This document shows, one piece after another, positions 32,366-41,383 of a DNA stretch of 42,584 nucleotides (within the stretch, counting starts at the first letter, position 1; the number at the start of each line of letters is the position of its first letter). The position numbers and the translations under genes are program-made. The stretch is taken from contig NZ_JASKLR010000035.1 in NCBI RefSeq assembly GCF_030124325.1, forward strand, positions 1 to 42,584, in the 5' to 3' direction. Source of the stretch: Sinorhizobium sp. 8-89. Lineage in GTDB: Bacteria > Pseudomonadota > Alphaproteobacteria > Rhizobiales > Rhizobiaceae. The notes under the pieces are model-generated. The model was not told where the DNA came from. It saw nothing but the letters and a program-made list of their open reading frames with translations, and made no database searches.

Positions 32366-33406
32366 TTATCTCGCGCGGCCGGCGAGGCTCCGCCTCATAC
32401 GATCGACGCTGATCGACAGCGAGCCATGGCCCAGGAACCATGGCGAAAGAATCGTCGACGATTTGAGGAGGCGATAGGCGAGGTAAGGCAGCCCGACGGA
32501 CAGGGCGATGAGCGCCACCTCTGAGGTCACGCCTGAATCGCGCAGGGTGAAATGAACGAACTGGTGACCGAACATGATGACCAGGGAGGCCCTTCCGAGC
32601 TCGGCAACCGGGGCGACCGGAATGTTTCGCGCGGTGACCAGTTGAATGAGGCTGAGCACGGTGACCGAGATTGCCAAAGCGAGCAGCAGGCCGAGGATTG
32701 GTGGGCCGAACTTGGTGTTCTTCATCGTCACCGCAAAATCGACGCCTGCCGAGGCCAGAGCGATTGAAATCCCGAACACGGCAAACGCGCCCACGGCAAT
32801 CGCACTCGCGGGGAAACTGCGCTCTCGCAGGGCGTGCCCAAACCAAAAAGCGCCTATGGCGAGCGGGACGTTGGTCAGGGCGAGAGGAGAGCGAACCTCC
32901 GACCAATAGGACTGGATCACATAGGCAAGGACGACGCAGCCGGCAACGAAGATCAACATGGCAAGGTCGGTTGGTCCGGCGGTTCTGAGCGCGACTTCGT
33001 TATAGAGAACCTGCGTTGCGAAGAGACAGGTCACGAACCAGAAGACGCCGAGCTCGCCGGTCAGGTATCTTCCGCCCAGGATAGCGTTCGTCATCAGTTC
33101 CCTGATCTGCCAGGGCGCCGGTATTTCACCGCGAAGGACGTCGACGAAAAGCATACCGGTGATGACGAGGCCGAGAAAGGCAACATAAGGGATCAGCAGT
33201 CCGCGCCCCCGCTTCGAAAGCAGAACCTTCCGGCCGGACACCGTGAAGAGATAGCCGGAGATGACGAAGAAGAACGGCATGAAGAAGAGGGAGATCGCGA
33301 AATAAATCGCAGGCGCCCATTGCCATTCGCTGTGGAAGAGGACGTGGGCGAGAACGACGAAAACGATGCCCGCCCCCTTGGCGACGTCGAGCCAAATCTG
33401 GCGCAT
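32366..33406 (-). CDS. Acyltransferase family 3 membrane protein (O-acyl transferase)
   Basis: 346 residues from the ATG at 33406, with TGGAGG upstream; the longer frame adds 41 residues without membrane character. About ten membrane segments. N-terminal motif IWLDVAKGAGIVFVVLAHVLF matches the fucose-4-O-acetylase/ExoZ-like subgroup, in which the His belongs to the active site. Transfers an acyl group, usually acetyl, to surface or secreted sugars. Its location in a cluster with a flippase and sugar-transferase fragment suggests decoration of an exopolysaccharide or lipopolysaccharide. Confidence 0.85.
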   Translation of the reverse strand: MRQIWLDVAKGAGIVFVVLAHVLFHSEWQWAPAIYFAISLFFMPFFFVISGYLFTVSGRKVLLSKRGRGLLIPYVAFLGLVITGMLFVDVLRGEIPAPWQIRELMTNAILGGRYLTGELGVFWFVTCLFATQVLYNEVALRTAGPTDLAMLIFVAGCVVLAYVIQSYWSEVRSPLALTNVPLAIGAFWFGHALRERSFPASAIAVGAFAVFGISIALASAGVDFAVTMKNTKFGPPILGLLLALAISVTVLSLIQLVTARNIPVAPVAELGRASLVIMFGHQFVHFTLRDSGVTSEVALIALSVGLPYLAYRLLKSSTILSPWFLGHGSLSISVDRMRRSLAGRAR

Positions 33407-33854
33407 TGCGAGCCTCCAATGCCGTGATCGACCGAGATCGGCCTGTCGGCGTTTTCGGATCCCGGCATTGTGCAGCGTAAGGCGGAGTTGACCAACCCCC
33501 AAATTGCTCCGGACAGGCAATGCCGACACGAACAGGAAGTCCTTCGCGCGGGAAGGGGCCGAGGCAAAACGCCCTTGAGCGCCAGCATGTCACGTCAGAG
33601 GACAACAAAAGTGTCGCTGCCGTTACCCTTCCGAGGTTGCGAGCCTTCGTTGATCATATGCGATGGGCGCTCACATTATGAGTAGACCTAGCCAGCGGAT
33701 ATTCCCCTCCGGGAACAAGCGGGACGCGCGGCCGTTTCCATGGTGGCCGAGAGCATCACGACTGAAACTTGGCCGAACATAGAGCCTTCCGTGTCTTATA
33801 CGCTCGTCAGGCTTTGAATGCGCCACGGTCCAGTGTTTCAGTGCGGAGGCTTGA
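33407..33854. other. 448-base gap between acyltransferase and TauE-type gene
   Basis: Divergent promoter region for the acyltransferase (minus) and TauE/SafE gene (plus). I see no reliable coding frame, repeat or strong hairpin. Confidence 0.35.
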
Positions 33855-34631
33855 GTGGAAGACTTCCTACTGTTCGCAGTCGTCGGGTTCCTGGCCCAGG
33901 CAGTCGATGGCGCCCTTGGCATGGCCTATGGCGTGATCTCGTCGACGGTACTGCTGGCCTTCGGAGTACCGCCGGCGCAGGCGTCTGCTTCAGCTCATGC
34001 GGCGGAACTGTTCACCACCGCCGCTTCCGGCTCGGCCCATCTCTATCACCGCAACATCGATTGGAAACTGTTTCGGCGACTGATTCCGTTTGGAGTAGGC
34101 GGGGGCATGATCGGTGCCTTCGTGCTCACCTGGTTCGAAGGCGATCAGGTCAAGCCATTCGTTACAGCTTATCTCGCGATAATCGGGAGCTGGCTTCTCT
34201 ACCGCTCCTTTCATCGCATCCCCACAAAGCCCGTGAGATTAAGAATTGTGGCGCCGCTCGGCGCTGCAGCCGGGTTCCTTGACGCTGCGGGCGGTGGGGG
34301 CTGGGGGCCGGTCGCGACCACGGGGCTTCTTGGTGCCGGTGGACAGCCGCGATTTGTTATCGGCACGGTAAATGCAAGCGAGTTCCTGATCGCGCTTTCG
34401 GTTTCGGTAAGCTTCCTTGCCGCGATCGCGATCGGCCATTGGGAGATAGGTGACGGGATCTACGCCTATCTAACGTCTGTCGCCGGGCTGATCCTTGGCG
34501 GTGTTCTGGCGGCGCCTCTGGCAGGATGGATGGTCAAGACATTGCCGGAAAAGATGCTTCTGCGGCTTGTCGGATCTCTGATCACACTCTTGGCCGGCTA
34601 TCAGACTCTGGAACTTACCGGATTGCTCTGA
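33855..34631 (+). CDS. TauE/SafE-family sulfite or anion exporter
   Basis: 258 residues from a GTG at 33855 with CGGAGG upstream. Two related hydrophobic halves with the family pattern GFLAQAVDGALGMAYGVISS and later GFLDAAGGGGWGPVATTGLLG, both glycine-rich. About eight membrane helices. Family members export sulfite, sulfoacetate or similar sulfur anions, but annotation at substrate level is not possible. No sulfur gene is adjacent. Convergent with the ATPase of regulon 3, 160 bases apart. Confidence 0.87.
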   Translation: MEDFLLFAVVGFLAQAVDGALGMAYGVISSTVLLAFGVPPAQASASAHAAELFTTAASGSAHLYHRNIDWKLFRRLIPFGVGGGMIGAFVLTWFEGDQVKPFVTAYLAIIGSWLLYRSFHRIPTKPVRLRIVAPLGAAAGFLDAAGGGGWGPVATTGLLGAGGQPRFVIGTVNASEFLIALSVSVSFLAAIAIGHWEIGDGIYAYLTSVAGLILGGVLAAPLAGWMVKTLPEKMLLRLVGSLITLLAGYQTLELTGLL

Positions 34632-34791
34632 CGAGCGCCGCCCGGATGATGATGTCGTGCAAGCATGATCGGGTCATCCGCCGTCGGCCGATGGCACATC
34701 GTCAGATCGACAATTCTCGTCGAAAACAGCTCCAAATCAGGTACAGCCTACCTGCCAAAAGCAGTGCATCCGCCCAACAACGGGAAGGGAC

Positions 34792-35871
34792 TCAAGCGTT
34801 CAGGGCGCCCGTCGTCGCGTCGCCCCTGCCAAGTCGCAGGGTGGTCTGACCGTCGAAGAAGTGGACATCGGCGGAAGCGAAGGCGAGGCCGATCTGGTCG
34901 CCGGGTGCCAGGCTGATGCGCTCGCGAAGCAACATCGCCAGTTGCGCTCCGCCGAGCTCCACCAGAAGGTGTGTTTCGTCGCCCGTCGGCTCCACGATCA
35001 ACACCTTGGCGACGGGGCCGGCGGCGCCGATTTTCAGCTTGTTGGGCCTTATTCCCGCGATGGCCGGTCCTTTATGAGCCAGATTGACGGCAGGAATCAC
35101 GAAGCCGCCGGGCGCTCGGAACGTGCCGTCGACGACCTCGCCTTTGATGAAGTTCATCGAAGGACTGCCGATGAAGCTCGCGACGAAGAGATTGCGAGGA
35201 TTATCAAAAAGCTCCAGCGGCGTCCCGATCTGCTCGACATTGCCGTCGCGCATCACGACGATGCGGTCGGCCATCGTCATCGCTTCGATCTGGTCATGCG
35301 TCACGTAGATGCTGGTGGTGCGCAGGCGCTGGTGCAGACCTTTGATCTCGGCACGCATCTGCACTCGGAGCTTTGCGTCGAGATTTGACAGGGGTTCGTC
35401 GAACAGGAAGACTTCCGGGCGGCGGACGATGGCGCGTCCCATGGCGACGCGCTGGCGCTGGCCGCCGGAGAGCTGGCCGGGATAGCGGTCGAGCAGACCC
35501 TCCAGGCCAAGCATGGTAGCCGCTTCGCCTACCTTCTTCTTCTGCTCGTCCTTCGGGAGCCGGGCGAGGCGAAGCGCGAAGGCCATGTTCTCGGCAACAG
35601 TCATATGCGGGTAGAGCGCATAGTTCTGGAAGACCATCGATATGTTGCGGTCCTTCGGAGCGACCTCGTTGACGATATCGCCTCCGATCGCGACCGCTCC
35701 GTCGGAGATTTCCTCAAGGCCCGCGATCATGCGCAGAAGAGTTGACTTGCCGCAGCCCGAGGGGCCTACCAACGCCACGAATTCGCCGTCGGCGATCCCT
35801 GCCGAGACACCATGGACGACTTCCAGCGCACCATAGCGCTTGACCACATTCCTGATTTCGACGCTGGCCAT
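34792..35871 (-). CDS. Sugar ABC transporter ATPase, UgpC/MsmK type (regulon 3)
   Basis: 359 residues. Walker A GPSGCGKS (36-43), signature LSGGQ (134-138), Walker B FLFDEP (155-160) and VTHDQIEAM switch. C-terminal TOBE region from about 240 (FIGSPSMNF onwards). Only one base separates its start from the GH172 stop, so it is the last gene of an operon that runs from the LacI gene at 41362. Paralogous to the ATPase at 10735 but clearly diverged. Confidence 0.93.
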   Translation of the reverse strand: MASVEIRNVVKRYGALEVVHGVSAGIADGEFVALVGPSGCGKSTLLRMIAGLEEISDGAVAIGGDIVNEVAPKDRNISMVFQNYALYPHMTVAENMAFALRLARLPKDEQKKKVGEAATMLGLEGLLDRYPGQLSGGQRQRVAMGRAIVRRPEVFLFDEPLSNLDAKLRVQMRAEIKGLHQRLRTTSIYVTHDQIEAMTMADRIVVMRDGNVEQIGTPLELFDNPRNLFVASFIGSPSMNFIKGEVVDGTFRAPGGFVIPAVNLAHKGPAIAGIRPNKLKIGAAGPVAKVLIVEPTGDETHLLVELGGAQLAMLLRERISLAPGDQIGLAFASADVHFFDGQTTLRLGRGDATTGALNA

Positions 35872-35872
35872 C

Positions 35873-37069
35873 TCAGCCTCTCGCTTTCTTCATTGCCGCT
35901 TCCATGTTGTGGAACGGGCGGCGATAGGTCGGCACCCGGTCCGCGACATCGGGGAACTTGCCGAAAGGCTTATGCGGCTCTGCCTGGTACCAGAAGGCGA
36001 CGGAGGAGATATCGTCGGCGCGGCGATTGGCGTGACCATGTTCGATCGTCACCCGAATGCTCTTTTGGAAGATAGCGGGGTCTTCGATATGCCAGCGATA
36101 GAGCGTCACCGGCTCGGTCCAGTTGGGGCCGCCGGCCGCGATGATGCCGTGGTAGGGCGCGCTGTAGTCCTGTGTCGGGCACCAGGCGGTGTTGAAATAG
36201 TCTTCCGTGCCCGTACCGTGCAGGGTCGGCGGCCAGGCATCGTTGGCACCTGGTTCAGACTCCGGCCGCGGTTCGATCAACGCCGCTTTCGGACCGATGC
36301 GCGGATCGGGCTTGCGAACCGTATCCGGCACCGACAACCCCTGCTCGCCGTCGATGAAGATCATGTCGTCGCCTTCGCCGTACCAATCCCAGACTTCGGA
36401 GCGGCGCCGCGAATAGACGCTGTAGAGTACGCCAACGTAATGGCCGCGCCCTTCGGCTTCGAGGATCGTATAATTCTGCCGACCATCGATGTTCTCGCCG
36501 CCAAAGAGGAACTGTTCGTTGGTCAGCCTGGCTTCGCTCATACCCTTTGGCTGTGCCTGGCGGTAATGTGCGTGGAAACGCCCCATGTCCTCCTCCAGGA
36601 CGTCGTGAAGCTCGAGATCGATATAGTAGTAGAAGAGGAGGTCGTGTTCCGCCTCGTTGGTGACGGTGAACTTCATGTGCGAGCCGAAGGGCATGGGGAA
36701 GTAGCAGTTGAAGGCCTTGCCGTCCTCCGGGCTCGCCTGCATCGGCAGGCTGGCATAGTTGACGGTGCGAGCGTGGCCCATGCCGAAGAAGTCGCCGATA
36801 GGCGCCTCGATGCTCGGCTCCGTCTCCCCGTCCCAGTAGGCCCTGAGAACGATCTTGCGCAGGAAATCTTCGCTCTCGCATGCGAGCGTCGCCCAGATAT
36901 GGGTGACGATGCCGGCGCCTTCGTGTTCGCCAATCACCACCGTCTTGCCGGGTTCGATGTGCAGCCTGTCGTCATTGCCGCCGGTCCGGTCATGGCTGGA
37001 GAAGCGGCGCGTTTTCGCGTTGCGCAGCTTCGCGAGACCGCGAAGGGGCGAGAGGCCGGCATTGGTCAT
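35873..37069 (-). CDS. DUF2961 / GH172-family glycoside hydrolase
   Basis: 398 residues, no signal peptide, so cytosolic. AGGAGC precedes the ATG at 37069. Recognised by the DUF2961 pattern: PIGDFFGMGH (90-99), FNCYFPMPFGSH (120-131), WYGEGDDMIFIDGE (229-242) and GTGTEDYFNTAW (285-296), the last two containing the acidic residues expected of a glycosidase. Characterised GH172 enzymes act on furanosides: difructose dianhydride I (alpha-D-fructofuranosyl) and D-arabinofuranosides. Encoded inside a complete sugar-import operon, it most likely cleaves the imported oligosaccharide in the cytoplasm. Exact substrate unproven. Confidence 0.85.
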   Translation of the reverse strand: MTNAGLSPLRGLAKLRNAKTRRFSSHDRTGGNDDRLHIEPGKTVVIGEHEGAGIVTHIWATLACESEDFLRKIVLRAYWDGETEPSIEAPIGDFFGMGHARTVNYASLPMQASPEDGKAFNCYFPMPFGSHMKFTVTNEAEHDLLFYYYIDLELHDVLEEDMGRFHAHYRQAQPKGMSEARLTNEQFLFGGENIDGRQNYTILEAEGRGHYVGVLYSVYSRRRSEVWDWYGEGDDMIFIDGEQGLSVPDTVRKPDPRIGPKAALIEPRPESEPGANDAWPPTLHGTGTEDYFNTAWCPTQDYSAPYHGIIAAGGPNWTEPVTLYRWHIEDPAIFQKSIRVTIEHGHANRRADDISSVAFWYQAEPHKPFGKFPDVADRVPTYRRPFHNMEAAMKKARG

Positions 37070-37100
37070 TCGAATTGCTCCTGTGTAAATCGCTCGCAGC

Positions 37101-37949
37101 TCACTTGAGGCCGCTGGTCTTGAGGGAATCCATGATCTGTCTCTGGAAGATCACGAAGAGGATGAGGGTCGGGATGGCGACGATCGTGGAAGCAGCCATC
37201 ATGTAGTTCCAGGATGCGGAATACTGACTCTTGAAATTCGCAATCCCGAGCTGGACGACCCAGAGATTGGGGTCCGAGGTGATGGTGAGCGGCCACAGGA
37301 AGGAATTCCAGTTGGCCAGGAAGAACAGGATCGCCAATGCCGACATGATGGGGCGGCTGAGCGGGAGGATGACGCTCCAGTAGATGCGCCAGTAACCCGC
37401 GCCGTCGATGCGCGCCGCCTCCTCGATCTCTTTCGGCAGCGACAGATAGTACTGCCTGAGAAGGAAGATGCCGAAGGCATTGAAAATCGCCGGGATGATC
37501 AGTCCCACGTATGAGTTGAGCATGCCCATCGCTTTTACGATTACGAAGAGCGGTACGATGATCACCGGCAGCGAGACGAGGAATGTCGAGAAGATCGACA
37601 GAAACAGTATCTCGCGGCCGGGAAATCTCAGTCGCGCCAGCGCATAGCCGGCCATGGTGTGGAAGAACAGCGCCACGATCGTGACCGTGGCCGACACGAG
37701 GAAGCTGTTGACCATGTAGCGGATGAACGGAACGCCGGTCAGCACATAGATGAAATTGTCGAGCGTCGGCGCCTGCGGGATGAGGTTCGAAGAGAACGAC
37801 TCCGCCGCCGGCTTGAAGGCGATCGACACCATCCAGAGGAGCGGAAAGAGCGTCATGAAGGCGAGGATAGCCGTCACCACCATCCAGAGGCCACGGACCA
37901 GCGTGACCTGTGATCTGGAGAAATAGGGCTGGGGGCGCTTACTGCTCAT
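37101..37949 (-). CDS. Sugar ABC transporter permease, MalG type (regulon 3)
   Basis: 282 residues. Six membrane helices and the coupling loop EIEEAARIDGAGYWRIYWSVILPLSRP. Overlaps the stop of the partner permease by 11 bases, so translation is coupled. The GH172 gene follows after 31 bases. Forms the inner-membrane channel with the protein encoded at 37939-38883. Confidence 0.92.
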   Translation of the reverse strand: MSSKRPQPYFSRSQVTLVRGLWMVVTAILAFMTLFPLLWMVSIAFKPAAESFSSNLIPQAPTLDNFIYVLTGVPFIRYMVNSFLVSATVTIVALFFHTMAGYALARLRFPGREILFLSIFSTFLVSLPVIIVPLFVIVKAMGMLNSYVGLIIPAIFNAFGIFLLRQYYLSLPKEIEEAARIDGAGYWRIYWSVILPLSRPIMSALAILFFLANWNSFLWPLTITSDPNLWVVQLGIANFKSQYSASWNYMMAASTIVAIPTLILFVIFQRQIMDSLKTSGLK

Positions 37950-38883
37950 GGTTGAAACGTCCTCCCCGGGTCAGAGCAAAGAAAACACCCGTCACGAGCA
38001 TGAGCGCCACGACCAGGATGGAGGCCATGGCAGCTGCGTAGCCGAAGGCGCCGAAACCGAAAGCCTGCTGGTAGATGTAGACGATCAGCACCGACGTGGC
38101 GTTGGCAGGCCCGCCCTTGGTCATGACGTAGATGATGTCGAAGGCCTGCGCGCCCGCGACGGCCGCAACCATGGACACCATGACCACGAAAAAGCTCGTC
38201 GGTTTGAGAAGAGGCAGCGTAATGAACCAGAAGCGGGCGATGGGGCCGGCCCCGTCGATCATCGCCGCTTCGTAATATTGCCGGGGAATGTCCTGCAGAC
38301 CGCCCAGGAAGATCAGCATGTAGAACCCCATCAGGAACCAGACGCTGACCAGGACGATGGTGATGAGCGCGAAGTTGGGATCGCCGAGGAAAGAGAAGCC
38401 GCCCATGTCGAGCGCTGCGGTCAGCCTGCTGATCACGCCGATCTTGTCGACCACCATGAATTGCCAGACGAGCGCGACGACCACGAGGCTGACCATGTGC
38501 GGTGCAAAGAACATCGAACGCATGACGGCGTTGAAGCGGTCGGTGCGCTGCACGAGAAGGGCAAGGCCCAGGCCGCATACGTAGAGCAGCGGGACCAGCA
38601 TGATAGCGTAGAGCGCGGTAACCCTCGCTCCCTTCCAGAACAGCGGGTCGTTCCACATGCGGAGGTAATTTCTTCCGCCGACGAAGGAATAACCGCCGAA
38701 ACCGTTTACCTCGAAGACGCTGAGCACGAGCGATAATGCCATCGGCACGCCGAGAAAGACGAGCAATCCCAATGCATCCGGCAACACGAAGAGGTAGCCC
38801 GCGATCCACTCGCGATGCTTGGCGGAAAGGCGGGCTCGGCCGGCGTGCCTGCGCCGCGCGGTCGTTTCGGCAATCGTTGTCAT
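37939..38883 (-). CDS. Sugar ABC transporter permease, MalF/UgpA type (regulon 3)
   Basis: 314 residues from the ATG at 38883; an upstream ATG at 38916 lies inside a perfect hairpin and is less likely. Six membrane helices after a basic cytoplasmic start (TTARRRHAGRARLS). Coupling loop YYEAAMIDGAGPIARFWFITLPLLKP. The 57-base gap to the binding-protein gene is filled by the hairpin at 38906-38930. Confidence 0.92.
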   Translation of the reverse strand: MTTIAETTARRRHAGRARLSAKHREWIAGYLFVLPDALGLLVFLGVPMALSLVLSVFEVNGFGGYSFVGGRNYLRMWNDPLFWKGARVTALYAIMLVPLLYVCGLGLALLVQRTDRFNAVMRSMFFAPHMVSLVVVALVWQFMVVDKIGVISRLTAALDMGGFSFLGDPNFALITIVLVSVWFLMGFYMLIFLGGLQDIPRQYYEAAMIDGAGPIARFWFITLPLLKPTSFFVVMVSMVAAVAGAQAFDIIYVMTKGGPANATSVLIVYIYQQAFGFGAFGYAAAMASILVVALMLVTGVFFALTRGGRFNHEQ

Positions 38884-38905
38884 AACGTCATGTCCAGCTT
38901 GCTGA

Positions 38906-38930
38906 GGCGGCCGCATCGCGTGCGGCCGCC
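38906..38930 (-). other. Perfect 10-bp hairpin between binding-protein and permease genes
   Basis: GGCGGCCGCA (38906-38915) is complementary to TGCGGCCGCC (38921-38930), with loop TCGCG. It begins 10 bases past the stop of the binding-protein gene (minus strand). No T-run follows. Same placement as hairpins in regulons 1 and 2. Confidence 0.75.
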
Positions 38931-38940
38931 GGTTTGGCCG

Positions 38941-40296
38941 TCAAAGGATCGGTGCGCCTTGATAGCTCGAAAGGAACGCGTCGAGCTGCTGAGAGGCGGC
39001 CGTCGCCGTGGCTTGCGGATCGGCGCCGCCCAACTGCGTCTGTTGGATCGCATCGGAGATGATCTTGTAGACCTCCGGCGGAACGCGTGGCTCCGCCCGG
39101 GTCCCGGGATGGATCTCTTCGGCGAATTTACCGATCATACCTGTCGAGAAGGCCCGGCCGCCAGCCTTCAGCGCGCTGTTGCGCGGCGGCATGTCGGATT
39201 TGCCCTTGGTGCACCAGGTGGCGACCCGGTCGACAGAGCCCTGATCCATGGAAGCGAGGGCCCAGGCGCAGAATTCGCCCGCCGCGTCGGAGTTGCGGCC
39301 TTTGGCATTGGCGACGAATGCCCATCCGCCACCCACGGTCACATATTTGCCGTTTGGCGGCGTCGGCAGCCGGAAGACGCCATACTGGAAATCCTTGGCA
39401 TTGCTCTGGAGCTGTGAAATGCCCCAGATGCCGACGTTCTGCATGGCGACGTAGCCGGATGCGAGGTTGGCGATCGTATCATGCCCGCCCGCACCCATGA
39501 TCTGGCGGGGCGCCACGCCACTGTTGATCGCGTCCTGCCAGAACTTGAGCGCTTGCACCGTCGCCGGCGAATCGAAGCCGCTCTTGCCCTCCGGCGTCTG
39601 GAATTCGCCGCCGCCCTGCCAGAGGAAGGGATACCACGTGAAGTTCTGGTAGTAGCCCGGCTGGGTCTCGAACATCACCCCGAAGCGCTCGGGAGTCGTG
39701 AGCTTCTTGGCGACCTCCAGCAATTCATCCCATGTCTTGGGAACGTCGTTCTCGTTGAGGCCAGCCTCCTCGAAGGCCTTGACCGAATAGTACATGGCCA
39801 TCGGCTCGACTTCCATCGGGATGCCGAAGATCTTGCCGTCCACCATTCGGTTGGCAATGACGCTTTCGGGAAAGTCCGCCTTGGCCGCTTCGTCGATGAA
39901 GGGGGTCAGATCCTTGAGGACGCCGCCATTATAGTAACGCAGGAAGTCGCCCGGCGAGATGATGAAAATGTCAGGTCCTTCGCCGGAGGCAAAGGCGGTC
40001 GCCAGTTTCGGACCGCTGATATACTCGGAGTTCGGAATGAACTCGAGTTCGATCTTCTGCGGATGGCTGTCGTTCCAGTCCGCGACCGTCTTCTCGAACC
40101 ACGCGACCTGGCTCGCTACTGGTCCGCCGGGCGCGTAGAACTGCCAGAATTTCAGCGGTGTTTCCTGTGCCCGTACGGCCAGGCGGTTGATGTGGGGAAA
40201 TCCGCCGAGGCCGACGACGCCTCCGGCTACCGCCGCACCGCCCTTAAGCAGCCCGCGCCGTGTCAGTTTCGGAAAAGCCTTCTCTTTGTCAGTCAT
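38941..40296 (-). CDS. Sugar ABC substrate-binding protein with Tat-type signal (regulon 3)
   Basis: 451 residues from the ATG at 40296, with GGGAGGAAGTA upstream. N-terminus has a twin-arginine motif LTRRGLLKGGAAVAGG (11-26), so it may be exported folded by Tat rather than by Sec. The mature part is a family-1 binding protein (LKFWQFYAPGGP, GEGPDIFIISPGDFLRYY, DGKIFGIPMEVEPMAMYYS). Begins 61 bases after the LacI gene stop. Presents an oligosaccharide to the importer. Confidence 0.92.
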   Translation of the reverse strand: MTDKEKAFPKLTRRGLLKGGAAVAGGVVGLGGFPHINRLAVRAQETPLKFWQFYAPGGPVASQVAWFEKTVADWNDSHPQKIELEFIPNSEYISGPKLATAFASGEGPDIFIISPGDFLRYYNGGVLKDLTPFIDEAAKADFPESVIANRMVDGKIFGIPMEVEPMAMYYSVKAFEEAGLNENDVPKTWDELLEVAKKLTTPERFGVMFETQPGYYQNFTWYPFLWQGGGEFQTPEGKSGFDSPATVQALKFWQDAINSGVAPRQIMGAGGHDTIANLASGYVAMQNVGIWGISQLQSNAKDFQYGVFRLPTPPNGKYVTVGGGWAFVANAKGRNSDAAGEFCAWALASMDQGSVDRVATWCTKGKSDMPPRNSALKAGGRAFSTGMIGKFAEEIHPGTRAEPRVPPEVYKIISDAIQQTQLGGADPQATATAASQQLDAFLSSYQGAPIL

Positions 40297-40323
40297 TACT
40301 TCCTCCCGGTTTTTGCTGGTAAA

Positions 40324-40349
40324 CGCCCCCGGCTCCTCTCCGGAGGGCG
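40324..40349 (-). other. Hairpin between the LacI gene and the binding-protein gene
   Basis: CGCCC-CCGG (40324-40332) pairs with CCGG-A-GGGCG (40340-40349), with a 7-base loop. It could partly terminate transcription from the LacI promoter, or shield the 5' end of the transporter transcript. Confidence 0.4.
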
Positions 40350-40357
40350 GCTTCGCC

Positions 40358-41362
40358 TTACGCCGTATCGAAGGCGTGAAGGATGCAGGGGATTACCTCT
40401 GAGCGAGGCGGCCCTGAATACTCGCCCGACAACCGTTCGAGCAGCATGGCGGTTGCTCGGTGGGCAAGCAGCGAAGGGGTGTTGCCGACACGCGCGATCC
40501 GCGGCCGCACATATTCGAGCTGTGGCTGGTCGCCGAAAACGGCAATCGCGACGTCGTCGGGAATGCGGACGCCGCGATCATGGAATTCGGCGATCGCTCC
40601 CGCCGCCATGAGATAATTGCCGAAAAAAATGACTGAAGGCAGGCGATCGCCATGGGTCGCCAGCAGCCATTCTACGGCTTCCTGGCCTGACGGGCTAAGA
40701 TACGTGCCTTCACGCCGCAGCTCGGCGAGCGGTTCCACGCCGTGATCGCGCAGTCCCTGTTCGAAACCCGCCGCCCTTGCCATGGCCTCGGCAAAGAAAG
40801 ACGGGCCTGTGACATGGGCGATGCGCTTGTGGCCTTTTCTGGCGAGGTAAGCGCCCATCTGATAGCCGCCGCCGAAATCGTCGATCTTGACGCTGTCGAC
40901 GGCTGCATTTGGCAGGTCGCCGATGAAGACGGTGGGGACGTCCATGCCGATCAATGTGTCGTGCATGCCATGCAGGGCAAAATCGCCGACGATCAACCCG
41001 TCGATCCGGCGGTTGCGGATGTGTCTCAGATATTGCTGGCTATGTTCCTGCGAGTGACCGCCGGGAACGTCGGTGTTGAAGATCAGAAGATCCAGCCCCG
41101 TCGCCTCGAGATCCGATTGCGCCGCTTTTACGAGTTCCGGATAGAAGGGGTTCCGGATATCCGGGATCAGCATTGCCACCAGGTTGGTCCGCCCCGTGCG
41201 CAGGCTCTGTGCCTGGGGGTTCGGTACGTAACCTAGCTCGGCTATGGCCGCTTCCACTCTCCGGCGCATTTCGGCCGACACGCGGTCTGCATGATTCAAC
41301 ACATGAGAGACCGTGGTCAGAGATACGCCCGCTCGTTTCGCGACTTTGGCAATCGTTGTCAT
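40358..41362 (-). CDS. LacI-family repressor of sugar regulon 3
   Basis: 334 residues. Helix-turn-helix TTIAKVAKRAGVSLTTVSHVLN at the N-terminus with hinge near NPQAQSLRTGRTN. Effector domain has the PBP fold (LVAMLIPDIRNPFYPEL, GFEQGLRDHG and VAIAVFGDQPQLEYVRP). It is the first gene of its operon, upstream of and co-directional with the transporter, so it is probably autoregulated. Three contiguous LacI boxes lie 22-57 bases before its start. Effector probably the GH172 substrate or product. Confidence 0.9.
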   Translation of the reverse strand: MTTIAKVAKRAGVSLTTVSHVLNHADRVSAEMRRRVEAAIAELGYVPNPQAQSLRTGRTNLVAMLIPDIRNPFYPELVKAAQSDLEATGLDLLIFNTDVPGGHSQEHSQQYLRHIRNRRIDGLIVGDFALHGMHDTLIGMDVPTVFIGDLPNAAVDSVKIDDFGGGYQMGAYLARKGHKRIAHVTGPSFFAEAMARAAGFEQGLRDHGVEPLAELRREGTYLSPSGQEAVEWLLATHGDRLPSVIFFGNYLMAAGAIAEFHDRGVRIPDDVAIAVFGDQPQLEYVRPRIARVGNTPSLLAHRATAMLLERLSGEYSGPPRSEVIPCILHAFDTA

Positions 41363-41383
41363 GTTTCACTGGATAGACGATTA

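Noticed and set aside
35840..37108. 422-codon open frame on the plus strand
   Set aside because: Antisense shadow of the GH172 gene, whose motifs and spacing are convincing.
39481..40611. 376-codon open frame on the plus strand
   Set aside because: Antisense to the binding-protein gene and the LacI gene; spans the gap between them and has no recognisable domain.
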